The notes below the pieces were generated by a model. It was not told the DNA's origin. It was given only the letters and a program-made list of their open reading frames with translations, and did not search any database. Shown here in pieces: positions 57,001 to 64,000 of a DNA stretch of 64,000 nt. The position numbers and the translations under genes were made by a program. Origin of the DNA: RGIG7213 sp045124505 (GTDB lineage Bacteria; Bacillota; Clostridia; Oscillospirales; CAG-272). How positions within the stretch are numbered: position 1 is the first letter of the stretch; each line of letters begins with the position of its first letter. The stretch covers positions 62,001 to 126,000 of the forward strand of contig JBGVLZ010000123.1 of the NCBI GenBank assembly GCA_045124505.1. The letters run 5' to 3'.

Positions 57001-57198
57001 ATGGGAAAAATCAAGTCACATAAGGCCTCGTCCAAAAGATTCAGTCTGACAGGCACAGGCAAGGTTAAGATCAATCACACAAACCGCCGTCATAAGCTCG
57101 GTAAGAAGAGCACAAAGCGTAAGAGAGACCTCAGACAGAGAGGCTACCTCAGCGAATGCTTCACAAAGACTGTTAAGTCTCTTATCCCCAAGGACTGA
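57001..57198 (+). CDS. rpmI: 50S ribosomal protein L35
   Basis: A 65-residue L35 (KIKSHKASSKRFSLTGTGKVK..., HKLGKKSTKRKRDLRQ). AAAGGAAAGGA precedes ATG 57001; 59 bases after infC. Confidence 0.98.
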   Translation: MGKIKSHKASSKRFSLTGTGKVKINHTNRRHKLGKKSTKRKRDLRQRGYLSECFTKTVKSLIPKD

Positions 57199-57225
57199 TT
57201 TAGGAAGAATAGGAGGAAATAAAAA

Positions 57226-57582
57226 ATGGCAAGAATTAAAGGCGCATTGGCAACTCGTAAGAGAAGAAATAAAATGCTCAAGCTCGCAAAAGGCTACTGG
57301 GGTGCAAAGAGCAAGCACTTCAAGATGGCTAAGCAGCAGGTAATGAAGAGCGGTAACTACGCTTTCGCAGGCAGAAAGATGAAGAAGAGAGACTTCCGTC
57401 GTCTCTGGATCACAAGAATCTCTGCACAGGCAAAGGTTAACGGTATGAACTACTCCACATTCATGAACGGTCTTAAGAAGGCTGGAGTAACACTCAACCG
57501 TAAGATGCTCGCTGAAATCGCTGTTTACGACAAGGATGCTTTCGCAACACTTGCAGAACAGGCAAAGGCAGCTCTTAAATAA
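57226..57582 (+). CDS. rplT: 50S ribosomal protein L20
   Basis: A 118-residue L20 (ARIKGALATRKRRNKMLKLAKGYWGAKSK..., FRRLWITRISAQAKVNGMNYS). Organises early 50S assembly and likely binds the leader upstream of infC. AGGAGG precedes ATG 57226; a strong terminator follows. Confidence 0.98.
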   Translation: MARIKGALATRKRRNKMLKLAKGYWGAKSKHFKMAKQQVMKSGNYAFAGRKMKKRDFRRLWITRISAQAKVNGMNYSTFMNGLKKAGVTLNRKMLAEIAVYDKDAFATLAEQAKAALK

Positions 57583-57591
57583 GTTACTTAA

Positions 57592-57621
57592 AAACCGACG
57601 AATTTTCGTCGGTTTTTTTTC
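57592..57621 (+). terminator. Terminator of infC-rpmI-rplT
   Basis: AAACCGACG (57592-57600) pairs with CGTCGGTTT (57607-57615), followed by eight T in total. Confidence 0.92.
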
Positions 57622-57626
57622 TTAAT

Positions 57627-57721
57627 GTATTTCCGCAGGAAATACACGCCCCTTTGCCCGTGGGCAGTTCGCATGGCGACTACTGTTCGCCTGCGAACTG
57701 TGGGGGGACGGGCAGGGGGCG
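57627..57721. repeat. GC-rich palindromic intergenic repeat, copy 4
   Basis: Begins GTATTTCC-GCA-GGAAATAC, contains GGGCAGTTCGCATGGCG and TCGCCTGCGAACTGTGGGGG, ends GGGCAGGGGGCG. The most diverged and longest copy. The stem of its first hairpin differs from copy 2 (AGATTTCC) but pairing is kept. Confidence 0.7.
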
Positions 57722-57765
57722 TTTTGACAGTTGTGTATAATATGATAGATTTTCTCCTTAAAAAT

Positions 57766-57779
57766 CGAACAAATATTCG
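57766..57779. promoter_or_regulatory. LexA (SOS) box of lexA
   Basis: CGAAC-AAAT-ATTCG, one base off the consensus CGAACNNNNGTTCG, 63 bases before lexA and upstream of a TATAAT (57811-57816). Fits autorepression. Confidence 0.8.
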
Positions 57780-57847
57780 TTTTTTTGTATATTTGTTCAT
57801 TTTTCCGTGATATAATAATAGTGTATTAAGATATTCAGAGGTTTACT

Positions 57848-58441
57848 ATGGTACAGCTTACCGAAAAAGAACGGAAAATATATGAGTTTATCGTTGATGA
57901 AATAAACAAAGGCAAATGCTCGCCGTCAGTCCGTGATATTAAAGATGCAATAGGATTTGCAAGCACATCGACCGTGCACGGATATCTTCAGAAGCTTGAA
58001 GAAAAGGGGTATATACAAAGGGAGCAGGGAAAATGCCGCACAGTACGTGCAGGCGGAAGCACGACGCCGTCAATTCCCGTGCTTGGCAAGGTTGCCGCAG
58101 GTCAGCCGATATTTGCGGAGGAGAATTACGACGGATATATAAGCGTTCAGATTCCCACAGGATACAGATCGGGTGAGGTGTTTGCGCTCCGTGTCAAGGG
58201 CGAAAGCATGATAGAGGCAGGTATTCTTGATGGGGACTACGTTGTTATAAGCAAAACACCGTGCGCAGAAAACGGAGATATCGTTGTAGCACTCATTGAG
58301 GATGAAGCGACGGTGAAGACGTTTTACAAAGAAAAAGGACATATAAGACTTCAGCCTGAAAACAGCACCATGCGGCCGATAATCGTCAAAGAAGTTTCAA
58401 TTGTCGGTAAGGTAATTGCGAATATCAGATTTTATAAGTAA
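57848..58441 (+). CDS. lexA: SOS repressor LexA
   Basis: A 197-residue LexA. The winged helix is at 1-65 (SPSVRDIKDAIGFASTSTVHGYLQKLEEKGYI); the self-cleavage bond is Ala84-Gly85 (KVAAGQP), with catalytic Ser120 (KGESM) and Lys157 (ATVKTF). It represses recA and itself through the boxes at 37292 and 57766. Single gene. Confidence 0.97.
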   Translation: MVQLTEKERKIYEFIVDEINKGKCSPSVRDIKDAIGFASTSTVHGYLQKLEEKGYIQREQGKCRTVRAGGSTTPSIPVLGKVAAGQPIFAEENYDGYISVQIPTGYRSGEVFALRVKGESMIEAGILDGDYVVISKTPCAENGDIVVALIEDEATVKTFYKEKGHIRLQPENSTMRPIIVKEVSIVGKVIANIRFYK

Positions 58442-58468
58442 ACAAAATGTAAATGTTTCATTTATGTA

Positions 58469-58497
58469 TTGACAAATCAAAATATAAGTGATATAAT
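58469..58497 (+). promoter_or_regulatory. Consensus promoter of rplJ-rplL
   Basis: TTGACA (58469-58474), 17-base spacer, TATAAT (58492-58497). Confidence 0.88.
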
Positions 58498-58503
58498 CTA
58501 TGC

Positions 58504-58655
58504 GTTAATCCGAAGACAGCAGGTTTCGGTAAAAGCGAAAGCTTTCCTGCCGAGGGGAAAACGGTATATACTTTTTGGTATTTTTACGCTTTCTTTTCGG
58601 TCGAGAAAAGAAGGCGTTTTCTGTTTTCGGAAGACAAAACCAAAACGGAGGTAAA
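58504..58655 (+). promoter_or_regulatory. L10 leader RNA with attenuator-like hairpin
   Basis: The leader has the L10-leader signature GAAGACAGCAGG and CCTGCCGAGG, the mimic of the L10-L12 binding site on 23S rRNA, then a hairpin ACGCTTTCTTTTC (58586-58598)/GAGAAAAGAAGGCGT (58603-58617) followed by T-rich bases. L10(L12)4 binding would control expression of the operon. Confidence 0.88.
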
Positions 58656-58662
58656 TAATCGA

Positions 58663-59211
58663 ATGGCAAGCGAAAAAATCAAGGCTCAAAAACAACAGAT
58701 CGTTGCTGACCTTGCTGAAAAGCTCAAGACAGCCGCTTCTTGCGTTATCGTAACATATGCCGGCATTACGGTTGAAAACGATACAAAGATGAGAGCTGAG
58801 CTCAGAGAAGCAGGCGTTGACTACTCTGTCGTTAAGAACACAATGACAAAGAGAGCTGTTGAAGAAGTAGGCTACGCACAGCTTGGCGAAGTTCTTGAAG
58901 GCATGACAGCAATTGCTATCAGCCAGGACGATGCGGTTGCTCCCGCAAAGATCCTCAAGAAGTACGCTGACACAGTTGAGACATTTGACATAAAGGCAGG
59001 CTTTGTTGACGGTGAGATCCTTGACAAGGCAGGCGTTATGGCTCTTGCTGAAATTCCGTCCAAGGAAACTCTTATTGCGAAGATCCTCGGATGTGTTCGC
59101 TCTCCCTTGTACAACCTGGCATATGTGCTCCAGGCTATTATCGACAAGCAGGGTGAAGGCGCACCCGCAGCTGAAGAAGCTGCACCTGCTGAAGAAGCTG
59201 CAGCAGAATAA
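58663..59211 (+). CDS. rplJ: 50S ribosomal protein L10
   Basis: A 182-residue L10 (KIKAQKQQIVADLAEKLKTAASCVIVTYAGITV...), ending in an Ala/Glu-rich C-terminal helix (PAAEEAAPAEEAAAE) that holds L12 dimers. GGAGG precedes ATG 58663. The rplJ-rplL pair is here without rplK/rplA. Confidence 0.98.
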   Translation: MASEKIKAQKQQIVADLAEKLKTAASCVIVTYAGITVENDTKMRAELREAGVDYSVVKNTMTKRAVEEVGYAQLGEVLEGMTAIAISQDDAVAPAKILKKYADTVETFDIKAGFVDGEILDKAGVMALAEIPSKETLIAKILGCVRSPLYNLAYVLQAIIDKQGEGAPAAEEAAPAEEAAAE

Positions 59212-59258
59212 TTCGGCTTCATAAAATTTACTGAAAAAATACGAAAGGTGTATTAAAA

Positions 59259-59636
59259 ATGGCTAACGAAAAAATCGAAAAGATTCTTGAAGAACTTGAT
59301 TCACTTACAATACTCGAACTCGCTGACCTCGTTAAGGGTCTCGAAGAAAAATACGGCGTAAGCGCTGCTGCTCCCGTTGCAGTTGCAGGCGCTGCTGCTC
59401 CTGCTGCAGCTGCTGCAGAAGAAAAGACAGAATTCGACGTAATTCTCGCTTCCTTTGGTTCCTCCAAGCTCGGAGTTATCAAGGTTGTTCGTGAACTTAC
59501 AGGTCTCGGTCTTAAGGAAGCTAAGGACATCGTTGAAGGTTGCCCCAAGGCTCTTAAGGAAGGCGTTGACAAGGCTACAGCTGAAGAATACAAGGCTAAG
59601 CTCACAGAAGCAGGCGCTACAATCGAAATCAAATAA
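59259..59636 (+). CDS. rplL: 50S ribosomal protein L7/L12
   Basis: A 125-residue L12: N-terminal dimer helix, Ala-rich hinge (AAPVAVAGAAAPAAAAAEEK) and C-terminal factor-binding domain (FDVILASFGSSKLGVIKVVRELTGLGLKEAKDIVEGCPK). Stalk protein that recruits translation GTPases. Confidence 0.99.
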   Translation: MANEKIEKILEELDSLTILELADLVKGLEEKYGVSAAAPVAVAGAAAPAAAAAEEKTEFDVILASFGSSKLGVIKVVRELTGLGLKEAKDIVEGCPKALKEGVDKATAEEYKAKLTEAGATIEIK

Positions 59637-59652
59637 TAGAGCTTTATCTATG

Positions 59653-59682
59653 AAAACCGCACCGTCAGGTGCGGTTTTTTGT
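59653..59682 (+). terminator. Terminator of rplJ-rplL
   Basis: Eleven-base arms AAAACCGCACC (59653-59663) and GGTGCGGTTTT (59668-59678) with a four-base loop and T run. Confidence 0.93.
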
Positions 59683-59703
59683 TTTGTAATTGCTTATAAC
59701 ATC

Positions 59704-59732
59704 TTGACTTTTTATTTCTTGTGCGGTATCAT
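59704..59732 (+). promoter_or_regulatory. Promoter of the rhodanese lipoprotein
   Basis: TTGACT (59704-59709), 17-base spacer, TATCAT (59727-59732). Confidence 0.6.
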
Positions 59733-59759
59733 TTAGATATAATCAAGGAGGATGATGAT

Positions 59760-60197
59760 ATGAAGAAATTTTTGAAAATATTTTCGTTTTCATTTGCGCT
59801 TGTTTCCTCGCTTTTGCTTTTTTCCTGCAGTAACGGCGCATCCGAGACAGAACAGACTGTGACCGATGTGAAAAGTGAAAAACCTATAAGCTATGAGCAA
59901 ATAACGCAAGAAAAGGCAAAAGAGCTTATGGAAACTCAAACGGACTATGTGATAATCGATGCAAGGACAGATGAAGAATTTGCACAAGGCCACATCGAAG
60001 GTGCTGTTCTTATCCCGGAATATGAAATAGAACAGAAAGCACCGCAGATCATTCCCGACAAAGATACGCTCATTCTTGTCTACTGCCGAAGCGGCAGAAG
60101 AAGCAAGATAGCATCAGAGGAGCTTGTAAAGCTGGGCTATACAAATGTCAAGGAATTCGGCGGCATAATCGATTGGAAATACGAAATAGTAAAATAA
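59760..60197 (+). CDS. Rhodanese-domain lipoprotein
   Basis: A 145-residue lipoprotein: signal peptide with lipobox FSC (Cys23), short acidic linker, then a single rhodanese domain (VIIDARTDEEFAQGHIEGAVLIPEYEI) with active Cys109 in VYCRSGRRS. It would carry sulfur transfer or thiol chemistry on the outer face. I start at ATG 59760 with AAGGAGG upstream. Monocistronic. Confidence 0.93.
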   Translation: MKKFLKIFSFSFALVSSLLLFSCSNGASETEQTVTDVKSEKPISYEQITQEKAKELMETQTDYVIIDARTDEEFAQGHIEGAVLIPEYEIEQKAPQIIPDKDTLILVYCRSGRRSKIASEELVKLGYTNVKEFGGIIDWKYEIVK

Positions 60198-60301
60198 TTG
60201 CAGATAAATAAATATTTTTTGTTGCATATTGGATAAAATCCGTCATTTTGCACAATATAAATCGCCATAAATTGTTTATATGACGGAAAAAAATTATTTT
60301 G

Positions 60302-60336
60302 TTCATATTGACAATATGAATTTATTATGATATAAT
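60302..60336 (+). promoter_or_regulatory. Consensus promoter with palindrome over the -35
   Basis: TTGACA (60308-60313), 17-base spacer, TATAAT (60331-60336). TTCATATTG-A-CAATATGAA (60302-60320) is a perfect dyad covering the -35, a likely operator of the nuclease gene. Confidence 0.8.
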
Positions 60337-60372
60337 GAAAATGATGGAATTCTAAATTTTAGGAGAAAAAAC

Positions 60373-61431
60373 ATGAAAAAGTTTTTAGCGATTACTCTTG
60401 CCCTTACAATGATGCTTTCAGTAACCGCATCAGCAGCAAGCTTTTGGGATTACTTCGGCAGTTTGTTCGGCGGCAGTTCCAGCACTTCCACCTCAGTAAC
60501 AACCACAGCAAGCAATTCTAAGACCACGACAAGCAGCGCAAAGACGACAACGAGCAGCTCCAAAACCACAACAGCATCCCAAACCACGACTTCCACAACA
60601 AAGACAAATTACAACAAGGCTATTACACCTGCAAAGACGTATAAGCCCAGCATTTCTGTTCCTGCATATTCAGGTAAGGCATACGTTGCTGTAAACGGAA
60701 ACAAGCCCTTTTTCAAGGAAACAGAAAAGACAACAGTTGCATTTGAATATTACGGTGCACTCGATTCACTTAAGAGATGTACATATACATTCGCTTGCGT
60801 AGGCAAGGAAATAATGCCTACAACTAAGAGAGGCAGCCTTTCACATAAGCCCACAGGCTGGGTACAGAATCAGTATGATTTTGTTGAAAGCAAGAACCTT
60901 TATAACCGCTGCCACCTCATTGCATGGCAGTTGACAGGCGAAAACAACAACAAGCAGAACCTTATTACAGGTACAAGATACATGAATGTCCAGGGTATGA
61001 TCCCGTTTGAGGATATGGTTGCTGACTACGTAAAGGAAACAGGCAATCACGTTATGTACCGTGTAACACCTATTTTCAGCGGAAACAACCTGCTTGCAAG
61101 CGGTGTACTTATAGAGGGTTGGTCTGTTGAAGATTATGGCGACGGCATTTGCTTCAATGTTTACGCATATAATGTTCAGCCCGGTGTTAAGATCGATTAT
61201 AAGACAGGCAAAAACTCAGCAGATACAAGCACCACAACAACTTCAAAGCCCACAACGGAAGCAGAAAAGACTTTCGTTATAAACAAGAACGGTTACAAGG
61301 TTCACCTTCCTACTTGCGGAAGCGCTAAGAACATGAGCACAAAGAACCGTCTTGAGTTCACAGGCACTGTCAGTGAGCTTTTGGCTAAATATCCCAAGGC
61401 AGTATCCGCAGGCTGTTGCCATCCGTATTAA
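60373..61431 (+). CDS. Secreted NucA/EndA-like DNA/RNA non-specific nuclease
   Basis: A 352-residue secreted protein: signal peptide (about 1-22), Ser/Thr/Lys repeat linker (about 35-80), a DNA-entry nuclease domain (about 100-275) and a C-terminal Cys/His module (VHLPTCGSAKNM...AGCCHP, about 315-352) like zinc-finger tails of secreted nucleases. The usual DRGH motif reads NRCH, with general-base His181, in NLYNRCHLIAWQLTGEN; QNLITGTRYMN supplies the metal Asn. Role: extracellular DNA degradation or uptake. Own regulated promoter and terminator. Confidence 0.87.
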   Translation: MKKFLAITLALTMMLSVTASAASFWDYFGSLFGGSSSTSTSVTTTASNSKTTTSSAKTTTSSSKTTTASQTTTSTTKTNYNKAITPAKTYKPSISVPAYSGKAYVAVNGNKPFFKETEKTTVAFEYYGALDSLKRCTYTFACVGKEIMPTTKRGSLSHKPTGWVQNQYDFVESKNLYNRCHLIAWQLTGENNNKQNLITGTRYMNVQGMIPFEDMVADYVKETGNHVMYRVTPIFSGNNLLASGVLIEGWSVEDYGDGICFNVYAYNVQPGVKIDYKTGKNSADTSTTTTSKPTTEAEKTFVINKNGYKVHLPTCGSAKNMSTKNRLEFTGTVSELLAKYPKAVSAGCCHPY

Positions 61432-61463
61432 TTCAGGTTCAGGATACTTTTCATAAGCGTAAT

Positions 61464-61500
61464 AAAATCCCGACAGATTTTAGTCTGTCGGGATTTTTTG
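61464..61500 (+). terminator. Terminator of the nuclease gene
   Basis: Fourteen-base perfect arms (61464-61477 and 61484-61497) around TTTTAG, then T run. Confidence 0.93.
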
Positions 61501-61570
61501 TATAACGAAAACCACATGCTTAGCAGAGGATTACGTAGATGCTTTTTTGATGAATATCCCGCCGCAGCGT

Positions 61571-61615
61571 AAGCCTTCTCAATCACTTGACTCTGTCAAG
61601 TGATTGAGAAGGCTT
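61571..61615. repeat. Perfect 21-base inverted repeat (relative of the 17.4 kb element)
   Basis: Arms 61571-61591 and 61595-61615 are exact reverse complements with loop TCT. They begin AAGCCTTCTC and end CACTTGAC, the same end and core motifs as the element at 17446-17616, as if that element had lost its middle. Confidence 0.8.
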
Positions 61616-61706
61616 TGATGCACTTCGCCGCATCTGTGGCTGTAGATATCTTGTCAATGCTTTCGAATATATCTGAACGGTATATTTCAGTTTGTATATA
61701 GGAATA

Positions 61707-62903
61707 TTATTTTTCCAAAGAAAGCGCAGGTCTTTTTTGTACTATGTACGATACGCCTCGGTAGATCGTTTCAAACTCGGATTCAAGGAATGCTTTTACC
61801 TCAGGGCGGGCGGGATCGTTGATAAGAAGCCATTTCTGACCGTCCTTTTCCTCGTAACCGACCACGCACAAAAGATGTCCGTTTGACTGATAGCTCGGAT
61901 ATCCGCTGTTTGCAAGCTGTCCCGGCTCAACTCGTATGGAGCAAGCCACAGGGTGTCCCGTGGATATCGCATATTTGATAGCATCGATGTCGTAATAATC
62001 GATATAAGCATCATATCCAAGCTCACCTGCGTATGCGACGTTGAAAGCCCAGTTTCCGAAGCGTCCTATGCCGTAGTCACGCACACCCCATGCAACGTCC
62101 TCAACCTCAATATCCGCACCGTGATAAAGCATCAGCATTGAAAGAGAAGTTGCCGAGCATATACTGCCGCCGATTTCGGGAACATCACCCTGACGTCTGT
62201 ATGGAACCCTCAGCTTTTTGTATGTATCATCGGGAGCCTTCAGTAATGAGTCTTCTTTGTTTGCCGCAAGTGTTACGTTGTAAACAATGGGAGATGTATC
62301 TTTCGTCTGTCTTATATCTATCTTGAATTTGACGATACCCTCACACTTCTTGTTAAGCGTGAGAATGTCAATTCCTACCTTTCCGTACGAGTCTTGTGTG
62401 GACGCACTGCCCGAAAGACCTTGAATTGCACTCCACGTGCCCCATGAGTACCAGTCTGTGTACCTGCCGCTATCAAGTTTTACCGACACCGATATTTCAA
62501 CAGTACCGCCTGCGGATGATGAATTCCACGATGTTAGCATCTCCTTGAAGCTGCCGCCGAGGTTTATTTCATCGGAGATAAATGTTCCGCGCTTGGCACC
62601 GTCTGAGAGCATCAGACCGTCGTTTTTCACCTCAACCGAATTGAAACGGCCCTTGAATTCGTCAGCACGTATCATCACAGCTTTGTTACAAAGGCTGATA
62701 TTGCTTATGTTAGCGTCAACATCTTCCGAAATCGTATCTTCTGCAATTTGTTCTGACGTGATCGCAGAAGAATCATCGCTTTCTTTATATGCATCGGTAC
62801 TTTCACCGCATCCTGCCAAAACAGCACATAGCAATAGGACAGAGGTGATCCCCATAGCTTTGCTTTTAACGGAATTTTTTTTGAATACTGTTTCTTGTTT
62901 CAT
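61707..62903 (-). CDS. C39-like cysteine peptidase lipoprotein
   Basis: A 398-residue lipoprotein: signal peptide with lipobox LAGC (Cys32), a beta-rich domain (about 65-215), then a C39_2-type papain-fold domain. Catalytic set: Cys248 in GGSICSATS, His342 in SNGHLLCVVGY and Asp362 in INDP. Such domains cleave peptides or act as transglutaminase-like enzymes at the cell surface. I start at ATG 62903 (AAGGAG upstream); the longer frame adds unconserved residues. Consensus promoter at 62975-63003. Confidence 0.88.
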   Translation of the reverse strand: MKQETVFKKNSVKSKAMGITSVLLLCAVLAGCGESTDAYKESDDSSAITSEQIAEDTISEDVDANISNISLCNKAVMIRADEFKGRFNSVEVKNDGLMLSDGAKRGTFISDEINLGGSFKEMLTSWNSSSAGGTVEISVSVKLDSGRYTDWYSWGTWSAIQGLSGSASTQDSYGKVGIDILTLNKKCEGIVKFKIDIRQTKDTSPIVYNVTLAANKEDSLLKAPDDTYKKLRVPYRRQGDVPEIGGSICSATSLSMLMLYHGADIEVEDVAWGVRDYGIGRFGNWAFNVAYAGELGYDAYIDYYDIDAIKYAISTGHPVACSIRVEPGQLANSGYPSYQSNGHLLCVVGYEEKDGQKWLLINDPARPEVKAFLESEFETIYRGVSYIVQKRPALSLEK

Positions 62904-62974
62904 AACCGTTTTCTCCTTACAAAATTGTATAGTTATGCTCGGATCATCGAATTTTATCATATTCTGTCATTTTG

Positions 62975-63003
62975 ATTATATCATTCTTTTTTTTCCGTGT
63001 CAA
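62975..63003 (-). promoter_or_regulatory. Consensus promoter of the C39-like peptidase
   Basis: Minus strand TTGACA (62998-63003), 17-base spacer, TATAAT (62975-62980). Confidence 0.88.
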
Positions 63004-63168
63004 TCATTTTCTGAATATTACAAATACTAACAGCACAATTTGAAAATTTATTATGCAGGTGACGGCGGCACACTGTCAAGAGTAAGATCGTAAACAGTTG
63101 TGCAAGAGGATTGTATACATATTTTACATTATGATATACAGTGTGACGGAAAAGGTATAAAGAAATGG

Positions 63169-63346
63169 GGCCGACTCATTTAAGAAAATACCTTCCAAGA
63201 CTAGTCACCCCCATGTATTTTTTTGAATATTTATTCTGTAGGGGAGTGCATTGCACTCCCGCTTTTGGTATATTTATACATTCAGGGGCGGACGACCGGT
63301 GGTCGCCCCTACAATGTAACCTGTATTTTTCTTAAATGAGCCGGCC
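63169..63346. mobile_element. MITE-like element with ~20-base terminal inverted repeats
   Basis: Left end GGCCGACTCATTTAAGAAAA (63169-63188) is the reverse complement, with one or two mismatches, of the right end (63325-63346, ...CTTAAATGAGCCGGCC). Between them lie two modular hairpins, GGGAGTGCA/TGCACTCCC (63238-63262) and AGGGGCG...CGCCCCT (63284-63312). No open frame. Confidence 0.6.
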
Positions 63347-63356
63347 ATGCTTTGTT

Positions 63357-64000
63357 TCATAATAGAACTTCTTTGTTTGTTCCGTAAAAAATATCCTCTT
63401 TGTTGCTGATGAGTTTGAAAAATTCCTCTAATTTCACCCAATAATCCGCACCGTAATCCATTTCGTATGAATGTCCCCAAATATAAAACACCTTTGGCTC
63501 TTCAGGTTTAAGCTCGATAAATTCACCGCCTAATTGCATCATTTTTTCAAAATTCAAATGATATACTGTGGGATTAAAACGGTAAAGGTTTTCCTGTAAA
63601 TCGAAACAGTTGTTTGTGGTAATTGTACGACTGTATTTAACGCCGGTGCTTTTATTTATAATCCTTGCGACTCGGTCATCATTATTTACACCGCCGCAAG
63701 GATATGCCATACCGACAACCTCATAACCTACAAGTCCGGATAAATTCAATCTGTCTGTTTCAACCTGACGAATGATCTCTTCATCATCGCATTGAGTAAG
63801 GTTTGGGTGTGTCAGAGTGTGAACGGCAACCTCGTGCCCTTCATAAATTTGCTTGACATCTTCCGTGTGTATTTTATAATGTGCAATACGTTTGCCTTCT
63901 CGAATAAGCATACCTTTTTTTGATAATAATTCAGAGTTTAAATTAAAAGTACATTTCAAACCGTATTTGTTCAAGAGTTCAATAAGGCGAATATCCTGTG
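63357..64000 (-). CDS. Polysaccharide deacetylase (CE4/NodB), 5' end outside the window
   Basis: The frame is open to the window edge, so this is the C-terminal ~214 residues of a CE4 deacetylase. LNKYGLKCTFNLNSELL follows the position where the TFDDG motif should be, which must lie upstream outside the window. GHEVAVHTLTHPNL gives the metal-binding HxxxH motif and MAYPCGG the later conserved block; IWGHSYEMD is near the end. Typical action is removal of acetyl groups from cell-wall or host glycans. The last coding bases are just past the inverted-repeat element. Confidence 0.85.
   Translation of the reverse strand, partial: QDIRLIELLNKYGLKCTFNLNSELLSKKGMLIREGKRIAHYKIHTEDVKQIYEGHEVAVHTLTHPNLTQCDDEEIIRQVETDRLNLSGLVGYEVVGMAYPCGGVNNDDRVARIINKSTGVKYSRTITTNNCFDLQENLYRFNPTVYHLNFEKMMQLGGEFIELKPEEPKVFYIWGHSYEMDYGADYWVKLEEFFKLISNKEDIFYGTNKEVLL

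Larger units (their letters stand above)
62904..63356. other. Intergenic region with a MITE-like element
   Basis: No gene visible in 453 bases. 62975-63003 is the promoter of the peptidase gene; 63169-63346 is an inverted-repeat element. I see nothing in 63004-63168. Confidence 0.6.

Noticed and set aside
1..64000. tRNA and rRNA genes
   Set aside because: I scanned for T-loop and rRNA-like signatures in the gaps and saw none; short tRNAs could be missed by eye, so a covariance-model search would settle it.

Overview
The window reads as a chromosomal segment of a spore-forming, low-to-mid GC Gram-positive bacterium of the class Clostridia, probably an uncultured gut member of the Eubacteriales/Oscillospirales. 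This is an inference from gene content. It has the spoIIAA-spoIIAB-sigF operon, a SpoVAF-type GerA protein, a YtvI-type sporulation membrane protein, a CD1247-type protein beside efp, mreBCD-pbp2, L10 and L20 leader RNAs, Gram-positive SOS boxes at recA and lexA, and many lipoproteins. I see no rRNA, tRNA, transposase, prophage block or CRISPR array.

Layout. 0-14 kb is mostly housekeeping and sporulation: mazF, spoVAF, a CD1247-like protein with efp, an Xaa-Pro peptidase, ytvI, a yceD-rpmF-DUF512-der-plsY cluster whose PlsY carries an extra C-terminal domain, and the spoIIA operon. 14-20 kb carries two paralogous GH71/99-like proteins, a lipoprotein tyrosine phosphatase, a surface protein with an NPETG tail and a small pentacysteine membrane protein. 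20-28 kb is a nine-gene overlapping minus-strand cluster (capA, an XRE regulator, split ThrE exporter, lipoprotein, GH2 hydrolase, PfkB kinase, mnmA, yqeG). 28-34 kb has malQ, an orphan peptide-binding lipoprotein, and a LexA/CI-like regulator divergent from a membrane protein with paired operators. 34-47 kb has rpmB, birA-recX-recA, proB, zapA-U32 protease-dut-maf and mreBCD-pbp2. 47-56 kb is one seven-gene plus-strand operon (class III PLP enzyme, FGGY kinase, amidohydrolase, FucI-like isomerase, ROK kinase, PAP2 phosphatase, MFS transporter) that looks like an undescribed sugar or polyol catabolic route. 56-60 kb is translation and SOS: infC-rpmI-rplT, lexA, rplJ-rplL. 60-64 kb has a rhodanese lipoprotein, a secreted NucA-like nuclease, a C39-like peptidase lipoprotein and a truncated polysaccharide deacetylase.

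Most intergenic regions longer than about 250 bp are filled with structured repeats, not genes. There are four kinds: tandem hairpin arrays whose stems change in a compensatory way between fixed GATAT-type linkers; a modular hairpin family bounded by GTAGGG/CCCTAC; a 65-95 bp GC-rich palindromic family; and MITE-like elements with terminal inverted repeats. Many genes have textbook sigma-A promoters with 16-18 nt spacing, listed individually.

Most promising for new biology: the 47-56 kb operon with operator palindromes upstream, the compensatory hairpin arrays, the PlsY fusion, the divergent S24 repressor/membrane-protein switch, and infC, which appears to start with AUA.
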